Shown here: positions 7,448 to 15,307 of the stretch, piece after piece
Layout of the letters: the number at the start of each line of letters is the position of its first letter
Numbering within the stretch: the first letter of the stretch is position 1
Notes under the pieces: model-generated
What the model was told of the DNA's origin: nothing
Seen by the model: only the letters and a program-made list of their open reading frames with translations
Database searches by the model: none
NCBI GenBank assembly: GCA_045600965.1
Contig: JAZRYW010000024.1
Coordinates: 1-24,608, forward strand
Reading direction: 5' to 3'
Source of the DNA: RGIG6374 sp045600965
GTDB lineage: Bacteria; Bacteroidota; Bacteroidia; Bacteroidales; UBA932
Length of the DNA stretch: 24,608 nucleotides
Translations under genes and position numbers: made by a program

Positions 7448-8407
7448 TCATTGTCTGTACTTTGTTTCCTCTTCCAGCATCCCGAGATATGAACCGTATC
7501 TTTCCGGGGCTATCCGTCCGTCTTCCACAGCCTCCTTCACGGCGCAGTGCGGTTCGTGGGTATGGGTGCAGGGACTGAAGCGGCAGTTGTCCATAACACG
7601 CAGCATTTCGGGAAAATATGTGCTGAGCAGCGATGTGTCGAGATCCACCAGGCCGAAGCCTCGGATGCCGGGAGAGTCTATCACGAACCCGCCCGTTGAA
7701 AGCGGATACATCTCGTAGAAGGTGGTGGTGTGACGGCCCTGGAGATAGTGCATCGATATCTCGCCGGTACGGGGGTCGAGAGAGGGATCGACTGCCTTCA
7801 GCAGCGACGATTTCCCCACTCCGCTCACACCTGAGAAGAGGGAGACCTTCCCCTTGAGCTCCTCGCGGAGCTCCTCTATGCCGTCCTTCGCGCCTATGGC
7901 GGAAGTCTCCATCACACGGTAACCGGCGTTTTCGTAGATGCTGCGGAAGGCTTCAACCTGGTCCGGATACTGACGGAAGACGTCCATCTTGTTGAGAACT
8001 ATGGTTGCGGGAATACGGTAGGCCTCGCAGGTTATAAGGAAGCGGTCTATGAATGCAAGCGGAGTCTCGGGGAAGTCGAGGGTCACCACCAGGAAGGCCG
8101 CATCAAGGTTGGACGCGATGATGTGCGACTGCCGGGAAAGGTTGGTCGACTTGCGGATGATGTAATTGCGTCGGGGATGGACGGCGGAAATCACCGCCAT
8201 CGGAGTTCCGTTGTCATCAGGGGATGTCCCCTGCCCCGGTTCGTAATCGACAATGTCGCCCACGGCTATGGGATTGGTCGAGTCCGTGTCGCGCAGTCTC
8301 ATCCTGCCGCGAATCACAGCCGGAAAAGGCATCCACAATGGGAGTTCGCTCAGCAGATAGTGGCTGCCCGTATGTTTGACGACCGTCGCCGTCCGTGTCC
8401 TTTCCAT
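7448..8407 (-). CDS. rsgA: RsgA, ribosome small-subunit-dependent GTPase
   Basis: RsgA (YjeQ) is a circularly permuted GTPase that checks maturation of the 30S ribosomal subunit. The diagnostic order is visible: an N-terminal OB-fold, then G4 (VLNKMD), then G1 (SGVSGVGKSSL), then G3 (DSPGIRGFG), and a C-terminal zinc region CRFSPCTHTHEPHC. I chose the ATG at 8407 (MERTRTATVV), giving 319 residues, normal for the family. A longer frame starting 29 residues earlier has no RsgA-like sequence and crosses AT-rich promoter-like DNA. The stop codon overlaps the ATG at 7451 of the esterase-GH43 gene (ATGA), so the two are probably cotranscribed. Confidence 0.95.
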   Translation of the reverse strand: MERTRTATVVKHTGSHYLLSELPLWMPFPAVIRGRMRLRDTDSTNPIAVGDIVDYEPGQGTSPDDNGTPMAVISAVHPRRNYIIRKSTNLSRQSHIIASNLDAAFLVVTLDFPETPLAFIDRFLITCEAYRIPATIVLNKMDVFRQYPDQVEAFRSIYENAGYRVMETSAIGAKDGIEELREELKGKVSLFSGVSGVGKSSLLKAVDPSLDPRTGEISMHYLQGRHTTTFYEMYPLSTGGFVIDSPGIRGFGLVDLDTSLLSTYFPEMLRVMDNCRFSPCTHTHEPHCAVKEAVEDGRIAPERYGSYLGMLEEETKYRQ

Positions 8408-8412
8408 CAACG

Positions 8413-8442
8413 CAAATTTACAAATTTTTGGAAACAAATATA
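8413..8442 (-). promoter_or_regulatory. Possible rsgA promoter boxes
   Basis: On the minus strand two TAnnTTTG-like octamers occur: TATATTTG (8435-8442) and TAAATTTG (8413-8420). The second is only 5 nt from the rsgA ATG, so the first is the more likely -7 box. No convincing -33 TTTG is seen upstream of it; that place is taken by a tandem 10-bp repeat. Confidence 0.35.
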
Positions 8443-8445
8443 AAC

Positions 8446-8465
8446 CTTGTTCGGACTTGTTCGGA
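8446..8465. repeat. Tandem 10-bp direct repeat upstream of rsgA
   Basis: CTTGTTCGGA is present twice without a spacer (8446-8455 and 8456-8465), where the -33 region of the rsgA promoter would lie. It may be an operator or a chance duplication. Confidence 0.55.
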
Positions 8466-8526
8466 GTCAGGGTGGCAGCACTCTCCGAGTTCAATGAAAA
8501 ACAAGCGGTTAGAGGAATAAAGAAAC

Positions 8527-8556
8527 GAGGCCGACTTTCTCAGTCGACCTCATTTT
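8527..8556. terminator. Hairpin terminator after ispF, usable on both strands
   Basis: GAGG (8527-8530) pairs with CCTC (8548-8551) and CGACT (8532-8536) with AGTCG (8542-8546), with one C/A mismatch and a 5-nt loop. On the plus strand ATTTTT follows; on the minus strand GTTTCTTTATT follows. The minus reading lies about 77 nt beyond the ispF stop and would end the long minus-strand operon. Confidence 0.65.
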
Positions 8557-8627
8557 TCATTAACCCAAAAACTTAACCTATGAAAAAACTATCTGGTTCA
8601 AGTTTTTGCAAACACCGTGCCACAAGT

Positions 8628-9107
8628 TCAGAACCTTTGGAGAAGAACGGTCGCATAAACTGCAATTCCTTCCTTACGGCCCACAAAACCAAGGTTTTCG
8701 GTGGTTGTAGCCTTTATCGATATACGGTCCGCGCCAATGCCCATCACTCCGGCAAGAGCGCTGCGCATAGCGTCGATCCACGGTGCGAGCTTCGGTGCAT
8801 GGGCGAGTATGGTGATGTCAGCGTTGACGGGCTCGTAACCTTCCGCACGGATCATATCCATAACGCGGGAGAGCAGTATCTTGCTGTCGATGCCCTTGAA
8901 CTCTGCGGAAGTGTCGGGGAAATGCCTGCCTATGTCGCCGAGGGCAAGCGCTCCGAGGAGGGCGTCACAGAGCGCGTGGACGGCCACGTCCCCGTCCGAA
9001 TGCGCGATGCATCCTAAAGGGCTGTCTATTCTTATTCCGCCGAGCCACAGGGGAAGGCCGGGGGAAAGGGCGTGAACGTCATATCCGTTTCCTATTCTGA
9101 TATCCAT
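8628..9107 (-). CDS. ispF: IspF, MECDP synthase
   Basis: IspF (2-C-methyl-D-erythritol 2,4-cyclodiphosphate synthase) catalyses the ring-closing step of the MEP isoprenoid pathway in the cytoplasm, as a zinc-dependent trimer. The 159-residue length is standard. Metal ligands D10 and H12 are in GNGYDVHAL and H44 is in AHSDGDVAVHALCDALLGA; IKATTTENLGFVGR near the C-terminus is the family signature around the active-site threonine. The gene is last in the compact minus-strand run, 6 nt after the stop of the preceding secreted-protein gene. The first gene of the same run is a polyprenyl diphosphate synthase, so both ends of the operon serve isoprenoid synthesis. Confidence 0.96.
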   Translation of the reverse strand: MDIRIGNGYDVHALSPGLPLWLGGIRIDSPLGCIAHSDGDVAVHALCDALLGALALGDIGRHFPDTSAEFKGIDSKILLSRVMDMIRAEGYEPVNADITILAHAPKLAPWIDAMRSALAGVMGIGADRISIKATTTENLGFVGRKEGIAVYATVLLQRF

Positions 9108-9113
9108 ATTGTG

Positions 9114-10865
9114 TTATTTGACCTCTATGAAAGTGGATGAACTTATTGGGAGCCCTTCTGCGGTGAATCCTTCGACACGGATCTCGAAACGGCCGCAGTA
9201 TGACGGCGCGGTCACGTTGAATTCGCAGGGGGAGTCTGGTGCAAGGGTGATTGCGGGATGCCACCAGAGGGTGCGGCGGTAATCGGGATAGCGGCCCGAA
9301 GCGGCAGCCGCGGCAACGCCCGGGCAGGTGTATGACGAAGGAATGGAGGGCCCCTCGAAATCGATGATGCGCACGTCGTCGCCGAATGTCATCGACGGCA
9401 GATTGGCCGCAAAGGTCACGAAATTGACTATCCCGTCATAGCGGTGTCCGCTGATCCAGTAGGTGTAGGGACATATGTCGATGGTCCTGACAAGGTAGGG
9501 GTCGTATTCCATAATCTTCGAATGGTCGAACACCGGCACTCCGTCAACCATCACCAGGGACGCATCCTCACCGTAGTACAACTGCTTCGCGGTGCCTCTC
9601 AGACGCACCTGGATCATCTTTCCTTCGGAAGAGTTGCGCAGGCGCACCTGGCCGATGATCTCCGTGAAGGTTTCGGCCATAGTGGGGAAACGGGTGTAGT
9701 CATCGAGCCTGTAGGTCACTATCTCCTCACCGAAAAGACGGTTCTCCCTCACCGGCAGCAGTTCCGTAAGGTCCTCGCCGTCAAACCTGCGGCCTATCTG
9801 CATAGCCGTGCCGCGGGCGGAGAGGTCATCCGAGATGCAGCCGGAGATGGGAAGCGTCCCTATCCGGCCGGCCTGACCGACGAAAGGATCCTCCATCTCG
9901 ATGTGGAAGATGGTGCTTTCGCCCCTGTGGTCATAGTCTGTCTGGCACACCATATCCCTGTGACCGTATATGTTGTTTGTGAAGAACTTCACGCGGCCGA
10001 GAGAGTCGATGCGCCCGCAGTAGGTGTCATTGCCGTCACCGGGAGAGGAGAGGAACACCTCCCTGCCCCGGAGGGAGGATATGGACCGGCTGTCAATTCC
10101 GCTGACGTGCCCCGTCATCACCTCGCCGTCGTATTCAGGCGTGCGCCTGTCCTCGAAAACAATCTCCCCGGCAGGCTTTGCCACGGAAAGGTACTCTGCC
10201 GGAGATGTCGCCTCCGGCGGGATGATGCCGTCGACAAGGCGCACGGAGACGCTCACGGAAGTCCCGGAAAAACCTTCAGGGACGCTTATTCTTACCGGGA
10301 GAACCCCTCCGGGGCGTATGCTGCCCGAAGCGGCGGTGACCGAAACGGGGCCCGTCCCGCCACCTGCGGATGATACGGCGGCCGAACGCAGTTCGTCATA
10401 CCGCTCCGCAGAAACCACATCAACGCCGTTCTCCACCCTCTCGGACGAGAACACGTTATAGATGGACACCGTGCCGCAGTTGTGCTGCGACCAGTCTACA
10501 GGGGATTCATTGAGATTCTGGGCAGTGTACGCGACAATGGCGTAATTGCCTGTGGGAAGGGTTCGGGGCAGTTCGATCTGCGCCGCGCCCCGGCCGTGCA
10601 CAAGGGCAACCTTGGCCGTCACAGCCCTGCCGGAAGCATTGTGCAGTTCCACATATGCGATGCTGCTGAGAGAGGAAAGGCGCAACGTGTCCGGCCTGCT
10701 CATATCGAGACAGAAGGCTGAAAGGCGCATCACGTCACCGGCCGTGTAAACCCGGGAATCGGTGGATATGTATGTACGCTCGAAGGTGCGCTGCCCTGCA
10801 TTGCATAATGCCCCCGCAAGGCAGAGGAGCAGCGATGCCGCCAGTATTCTTGAAACAGTTCTCAT
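9114..10865 (-). CDS. Secreted MG2/TonB-plug-like protein of the DUF4249 module
   Basis: This 583-residue protein has a signal peptide (MRTVSRILAASLLLCLAGAL). Residues about 28-150 resemble a macroglobulin MG2-like beta-sandwich (ERTYISTDSRVYTAGDVMRL, then LPTGNYAIVAYTAQNLN), a layout common in Bacteroidota cell-surface proteins. Later there is a TonB-plug-like segment, ASLVMVDGVPVFD (about 435-447), then YDPYLVRTIDI and YDGIVNFVTF. No beta-barrel follows, so it is not a receptor itself. It begins 2 nt downstream of the DUF4249 stop codon and follows the TonB receptor, so it probably works with them at the outer membrane. I know this type only as uncharacterised; binding partner and substrate are unknown. 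It is shorter than many MG2-containing homologues, which often exceed 700 residues. Confidence 0.65.
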   Translation of the reverse strand: MRTVSRILAASLLLCLAGALCNAGQRTFERTYISTDSRVYTAGDVMRLSAFCLDMSRPDTLRLSSLSSIAYVELHNASGRAVTAKVALVHGRGAAQIELPRTLPTGNYAIVAYTAQNLNESPVDWSQHNCGTVSIYNVFSSERVENGVDVVSAERYDELRSAAVSSAGGGTGPVSVTAASGSIRPGGVLPVRISVPEGFSGTSVSVSVRLVDGIIPPEATSPAEYLSVAKPAGEIVFEDRRTPEYDGEVMTGHVSGIDSRSISSLRGREVFLSSPGDGNDTYCGRIDSLGRVKFFTNNIYGHRDMVCQTDYDHRGESTIFHIEMEDPFVGQAGRIGTLPISGCISDDLSARGTAMQIGRRFDGEDLTELLPVRENRLFGEEIVTYRLDDYTRFPTMAETFTEIIGQVRLRNSSEGKMIQVRLRGTAKQLYYGEDASLVMVDGVPVFDHSKIMEYDPYLVRTIDICPYTYWISGHRYDGIVNFVTFAANLPSMTFGDDVRIIDFEGPSIPSSYTCPGVAAAAASGRYPDYRRTLWWHPAITLAPDSPCEFNVTAPSYCGRFEIRVEGFTAEGLPISSSTFIEVK

Positions 10866-10866
10866 A

Positions 10867-12054
10867 TCAGTATTCCTCCGGATTGAAAGGCCACCAGGCC
10901 GGTTTGCTCGTTGTCCCTCCCATGGCGGTGCAGTCCACGCATCTCTTCTCGGACCAGTATGTGTTGCCTGTCATCGGTTCCACATCATACATAATGTACC
11001 CGTGATTCCTCATTGCATACCAGTTGGCCCTGCTGTTGTCCGACACTATGCTGACGGGACAGCGCGAGAAGGCGTTGGGGGAGTAGAAATCAGTCTCGGA
11101 ATTCTTAAGGTATATCCTTCCGGTGACAGGGACGGTGGCGCTTATATAGCCGATGGCCCTTTTTGTGGAGTCCTCCACTGAGATTATGTTGCCGTGAATC
11201 TCGCTCGGCTGAGGAGAGAAGAATGTCCCGACATTGTCTGAATTCTCGAGTATTGTCCTGTAGTATGTATAGGCTTCCGGACCGATGGCGGTCTGGGTCA
11301 CCTCGCAGGAATATATGTCGGAAATCCTCGTATCGTAGTCGTACCTTCTGAGCAGGGGGAAGTCGTGAAGGATGCCGTCGTCGCTCCTTTGAGGGTCCCC
11401 GAGAAGGATTTCGGCGGATTCATCGTGCGACCAGCAGTAATGGTTGCGCACCTGGTGCTTCTCCACCCTCATCTGACTGAGGTCGGCGGTCGCTGTCATC
11501 AGATAAGTGGACTGATACTGCCAGTCCTCCCTGTAGCTCCAGCGGTAGCGTATGTCGCCGGAAGATTCCCCGGTGGTCAGGAGAAGCGACATCGAATGCG
11601 TCGGACTCTCCATATCATATTCCGCACGAAGGTCTGATATTCCCGGCGTGACATACACCTCAAGCCAGGGGGTCAGCCATTCTCCCTGGGAAGCGCTTTT
11701 CAGACGCATACGGTAGCGGACATCGGTCCTCAGGTTGCGGGTGTCAAGCTCGAAGCGGCCGCCGGAGAAAAGATCTCCCTTGACGACGGTGCCGTCCTCG
11801 CCCTCGACGGTGACGGTGCAGTCCCATGCCGCGTACATCCCGGCATATCCTTCCATTAAGGTGCTCTGGCCCAGAGGCCTTGTGTTCTCTACCCTGACTA
11901 TTGTTGTCCCTCCAACAAGAATGTCACCGTCGATGACGAGCATATACTCCTCCTCGGGCACCACAGGCTGGAAGTCATACACACAGGAATCTATCCCGCA
12001 GCATATCAGGGCCGCAAGGAGACAAAATATGGGTATGTATCTGCTGCGCGTCAT
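10867..12054 (-). CDS. DUF4249 outer-membrane lipoprotein
   Basis: The 395-residue protein has a hydrophobic N-terminus with cysteines that could be lipidated (C24 in GIDSC is the most likely; C18 and C19 are alternatives). It continues with the DUF4249 opening YDFQPVVPEEEYMLVIDGDI and the short beta-strand pattern TIVRVENTRPLG. The rest is rich in aromatic residues and beta-strands (DIRYRWSYREDWQYQSTYL). DUF4249 proteins are found next to TonB-dependent receptors in Bacteroidota and are assumed to act as substrate-binding surface partners, analogous to SusD. The start codon overlaps the TonB receptor stop by 1 nt (TGATG). Substrate unknown. Confidence 0.85.
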   Translation of the reverse strand: MTRSRYIPIFCLLAALICCGIDSCVYDFQPVVPEEEYMLVIDGDILVGGTTIVRVENTRPLGQSTLMEGYAGMYAAWDCTVTVEGEDGTVVKGDLFSGGRFELDTRNLRTDVRYRMRLKSASQGEWLTPWLEVYVTPGISDLRAEYDMESPTHSMSLLLTTGESSGDIRYRWSYREDWQYQSTYLMTATADLSQMRVEKHQVRNHYCWSHDESAEILLGDPQRSDDGILHDFPLLRRYDYDTRISDIYSCEVTQTAIGPEAYTYYRTILENSDNVGTFFSPQPSEIHGNIISVEDSTKRAIGYISATVPVTGRIYLKNSETDFYSPNAFSRCPVSIVSDNSRANWYAMRNHGYIMYDVEPMTGNTYWSEKRCVDCTAMGGTTSKPAWWPFNPEEY

Positions 12055-14711
12055 CAGAATTTCAGATTAAGGTTGACGTAGGGGATGGGAACGGCGAAGA
12101 CTGAAAGCATCTTCCCCTGAACTTCCATGCCCTCGTTGGTTACGAAATACACGGAATATGCGTTCTTCCTTCCGGTCACGTTGTAGACGCCGAGGGTCAG
12201 CGAACAGTGCGTCAGCTGCCGGAGGTAATGGCCGGGCTCTATGTTCATCGCCAGATCGAGGCGGAAATAGTCCGGTATGCGGTAGCCGTTGCGGTTCACA
12301 TAGTGGAGCCTCGTGCCGCCGGCATACTCATACTGGCTCACGGGTATGGTCACGGGACGGCCGGAGGAGTAGTCGAGATTGGCTGAAATGCTGTAACGGT
12401 GGGTTATCATATAGTTGCCCACCAGCTTCACCTCGTGAGGCTTGTCGTGCGGCGCGGGATACCAGTCCCCTCCGTTGATGGTGAGGATGCCGCGGTCCTC
12501 TGTCTCACGCAGCAGGGTGCGCGACCAGGTGTAGGACACCCAGCCGTTGAGCTTGCCCACGGGCTTCTTGACCATCACCTCAACTCCGTATGCCCTGCCC
12601 TCAGTCTGGACGAGATCCTCGGCGATGTGGTGGTTCATCGAGAGCACGGCCCCGCTGCGGTAGTCGAGACAGTGGTTCATCTTCTTGTAGTAGCTCTCCA
12701 CCTGCACGTCCACGCCGCTCTGGCCTATTGTCCAGTAGAGGCCGTCGGCGGCCTGCCATCCGTCCTGCGGAGCAACTTCGTCGTCGCACAGCTTCCAGGT
12801 GTCGGTGGGGGATATCACGGTGGTGTTGGATATCATATGGACATACTGCCTCATACTGTTGAACCCCGCCTTGAAGGAAAGATTGTCAAGTATGGAGTAT
12901 TTGGCCGAAAGCCTCAGTTCAGGCCCCCCGTAGACCTTGCCGCCCTTTCCGGTGAAGAAGCCGGACAGACGCACGCCCGCGTCAATGAGCAGCTTGTCGG
13001 AAAGTTTCCAGCTGTCGCTGACGTGAAGCGCTCCTTCAAGCGCATTCTCGGTGGCGAGGGTGTCGCTCACGGCGAATGACATTTCATCCGCGGGACCGTA
13101 GTTGCCCGGATGCAGGTCATAGAACAGGGCGCTCAGGCCATAGGTGAGGGTATGATTGTCACCGAGTATGTTGGTGGCCCTGGCTCTGAGGAACGCCTGG
13201 TTCATCGCCGCCGAGAGGTCATACGCCCCGCCTTCGGCAGAACTGCTCAGACCATAGCCGTAGTGGTCGGCGCCGGCGTTGACCGTGAGCGTGGCGCGGT
13301 TGCCTATGTTGCTGCGCCACTCCAGAGAAGCGGCCATATTGCTGAAGCGGAAATTGTCCCCGCTGCTGAACGAGAAGCGGTCATTGGACCAGTAGGCGTT
13401 CAGCGAAAGCGTGTTGCTGCCGTTGAAACGGTGCGTTATGCCCAGGTTGGCATCGGCGAAGTCGGCTCCGCCGCCCGAAAAGTCCGAACTCTCGGGAAGG
13501 AGCCTGAGCATCCAGTTGGAATATGTGGTGCGCGCTCCGAGTATGAAGGATGTCTTCTCGCTGAACAGAGGGCCTTCGAGGTGGAAATGGCCCGTGAGGG
13601 GCCCCACGCCCAGAGAGCCTTCCACTTTCTTGCGGTTGCCCTCCCGTCCCCGTACCTCGAGCACGGAACTGATCCTGCCGCCGTATTCAGCCGGTATCGA
13701 ACTCTTCAGAAGTTCCACGTCGCTTATCACGTCGGCGTTGAAGGCGGAGAACAGGCCGAACAGGTGGTTGGGATTGTAGATGGTGTTGCCGTTGAAGAGT
13801 ATGAGGTTCTGGTCGGTGGCCCCGCCGCGCACGTTGAAGCCGCTCGAAGCGTCACCGACGGACTTCACGCCGGGAAGAGTGAGCACCACCTTTATCACGT
13901 CGGCCTCGCCGAAGGCCACTGGAACGTGCTTGATGCGGCTCACGGACACCTTCTCAAGGCCCATCTGCGCGCTGCGGTGGGTGTTGCCCTCCGCCGTGAC
14001 GGTTGCGCCCTTGAGGGAGAACACCTTGTCCTTCATCACCACGTCAAGGCCGCCGTCGTCGAACACTTCGAGATTGAGGTGCACGTCCTCCAGCGAGTAG
14101 CCGCTGAACGAAAGGACCTGTTCCCCCTGCGGAATGGATATGCGGTACACTCCGTTGGCGTCGGTGGAGGCGAAGGCCGTGTTGCCTCCGTCATAGACCG
14201 ACACGCCGGCAAGGGGCTCCCCACTGGAAACGTCACGCACGGTGCCGGTCACGACCGCCTTGCCGCGATGGCCGCTGTCAGGCTCGCCTATGCGGTATAT
14301 CTTGTTCTGGAACGTCACTATGGCGTTCTTTTCGTTCATATATCTCTGCAGGTCACCGCTCACCGTACCGGCTGTACGGTCGATGAACCAGTCCGCCGGA
14401 AGAGAGGTGGTGAACCCTATGCCGGAGAGTATGTACCAGGCCCCGTCATAACGGGTCACCTCATAGCCTTTCGAGCGCAGGGCGTCGAATGCGGCGTCAA
14501 GGAAAGCGTCCTTCGGAGCCTTGACGTCATAGTCAGCCACGTCGGCGGTGTCCCTGAGGAAGAATATGTCGGGAGTCACATTGGCGCGCAGGAAGCGCAC
14601 GAGGGAGTCCGAACCGACCCTTCTCACCTCAAGGGTCTGGGCCCCGGCGCCCGCGCTGGACAGAAGCGCTGAAAGAACAAGCGCGAAAAGAGCAGTCTTC
14701 ATCCGTTTCAT
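12054..14711 (-). CDS. TonB-dependent outer-membrane receptor with STN-like domain
   Basis: This is an 885-residue importer. Order: signal peptide (MKRMKTALFALVLSALL, then AGAGAQ), an STN-like domain at about 26-100, a carboxypeptidase regulatory-like domain at about 150-230 (GTVRDVSSGEPLAGVSVYDG), a TonB plug at about 250-360 (SGFNVRGGATDQNLILFNG), and a 22-strand-type barrel ending NLNLKF. By family knowledge it imports a substrate using TonB/ExbBD energy. An STN domain often signals to a FecR anti-sigma factor, but no FecR or ECF sigma gene lies in the window. It starts by a 4-nt ATGA overlap with the 199-residue gene upstream. It is not a SusC protein (shorter, and paired with DUF4249 instead of SusD). 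Substrate unknown. Confidence 0.92.
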   Translation of the reverse strand: MKRMKTALFALVLSALLSSAGAGAQTLEVRRVGSDSLVRFLRANVTPDIFFLRDTADVADYDVKAPKDAFLDAAFDALRSKGYEVTRYDGAWYILSGIGFTTSLPADWFIDRTAGTVSGDLQRYMNEKNAIVTFQNKIYRIGEPDSGHRGKAVVTGTVRDVSSGEPLAGVSVYDGGNTAFASTDANGVYRISIPQGEQVLSFSGYSLEDVHLNLEVFDDGGLDVVMKDKVFSLKGATVTAEGNTHRSAQMGLEKVSVSRIKHVPVAFGEADVIKVVLTLPGVKSVGDASSGFNVRGGATDQNLILFNGNTIYNPNHLFGLFSAFNADVISDVELLKSSIPAEYGGRISSVLEVRGREGNRKKVEGSLGVGPLTGHFHLEGPLFSEKTSFILGARTTYSNWMLRLLPESSDFSGGGADFADANLGITHRFNGSNTLSLNAYWSNDRFSFSSGDNFRFSNMAASLEWRSNIGNRATLTVNAGADHYGYGLSSSAEGGAYDLSAAMNQAFLRARATNILGDNHTLTYGLSALFYDLHPGNYGPADEMSFAVSDTLATENALEGALHVSDSWKLSDKLLIDAGVRLSGFFTGKGGKVYGGPELRLSAKYSILDNLSFKAGFNSMRQYVHMISNTTVISPTDTWKLCDDEVAPQDGWQAADGLYWTIGQSGVDVQVESYYKKMNHCLDYRSGAVLSMNHHIAEDLVQTEGRAYGVEVMVKKPVGKLNGWVSYTWSRTLLRETEDRGILTINGGDWYPAPHDKPHEVKLVGNYMITHRYSISANLDYSSGRPVTIPVSQYEYAGGTRLHYVNRNGYRIPDYFRLDLAMNIEPGHYLRQLTHCSLTLGVYNVTGRKNAYSVYFVTNEGMEVQGKMLSVFAVPIPYVNLNLKF

Positions 14712-15307
14712 AAGCCCTGACTGTATTTTCTGGCGGCACGCCGTCCTATACGTGAAAGCATTCCGTCCTCTCCGACAAGGTAGAAAGTCTCATCCGCGCG
14801 GAATACGGGGACGTATTTCTCCATATCCGCCTTTCCGCTGACCTTCACAGTGCGCCTGGCGTTGGAAAGGGTCTTCTCCACCCTGCGCAGGACCACTGCA
14901 TCGCCCTTGAGAAGCTCGTAGTAGCCGTCGACGGCCTTCACCTGCCCGGTGACCTTGCGGAACTCCCTGCCGCCTATGGAGAAACTCTCCACCAGGTCGA
15001 AATTCAGGATGATGGGCACCACGCTGCCCTTCTGCAGCACGAGGAGGTCGCCTTCGGCGGCATCTATGTTCAGCAGGACGTTGTAGTAGGTCTTGCCGTT
15101 GAAATCGAGGGTCCCCTCGCGGAAGTCCTCCTCCTCCCAGTAGCAGTGGCCTTCGTGGTAGAAACTGTAGCGGGTGGCCTCACGGCCGCGGTAGAGAGGC
15201 GCGGCATAGGAAGCCTCATCGTTGAAGACGGTGAAATCGTATGACACCTGTCCGAAAAGAGGGATGCACAGGAGAGTCAAGAGAAATGTCGTAAGGAATC
15301 TTTTCAT
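14708..15307 (-). CDS. Secreted 199-residue protein coupled to the TonB receptor
   Basis: A signal peptide (MKRFLTTFLLTLLCIPLFG) precedes a beta-rich domain. Visible patterns are EGTLDFNGKTYYNVLLNIDAA, ILNFDLVESFSIGGREFRKV and GYYELLKGDAVVLRRVEKTL. From memory, secreted proteins with a similar FNGxxYxNVxLxxD pattern occur just upstream of STN-type TonB receptors in Bacteroidota; their function is not established. Both ends overlap neighbours by 4 nt (ATGA): upstream with the U32 gene and downstream with the receptor. This tight coupling suggests co-production with the receptor. It could be a periplasmic or surface accessory factor. No catalytic motif is visible. Confidence 0.6.
   Translation of the reverse strand: MKRFLTTFLLTLLCIPLFGQVSYDFTVFNDEASYAAPLYRGREATRYSFYHEGHCYWEEEDFREGTLDFNGKTYYNVLLNIDAAEGDLLVLQKGSVVPIILNFDLVESFSIGGREFRKVTGQVKAVDGYYELLKGDAVVLRRVEKTLSNARRTVKVSGKADMEKYVPVFRADETFYLVGEDGMLSRIGRRAARKYSQGL

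Noticed and set aside
6636..7718. Plus-strand open frame (360 residues)
   Set aside because: Antisense to the esterase-GH43 and rsgA genes; no domain or sensible composition.
8408..8494. Longer rsgA start
   Set aside because: The extra 29 residues are unlike RsgA and cover promoter-like AT-rich DNA.
8580..9017. Plus-strand frame starting ATGAAAAAACT
   Set aside because: Only the start looks genic; the body is antisense to ispF. The start itself is reported as an orphan leader.
13110..14672. Long plus-strand open frame (520 residues)
   Set aside because: It is a shadow opposite the TonB receptor, produced by GC-rich codon bias.
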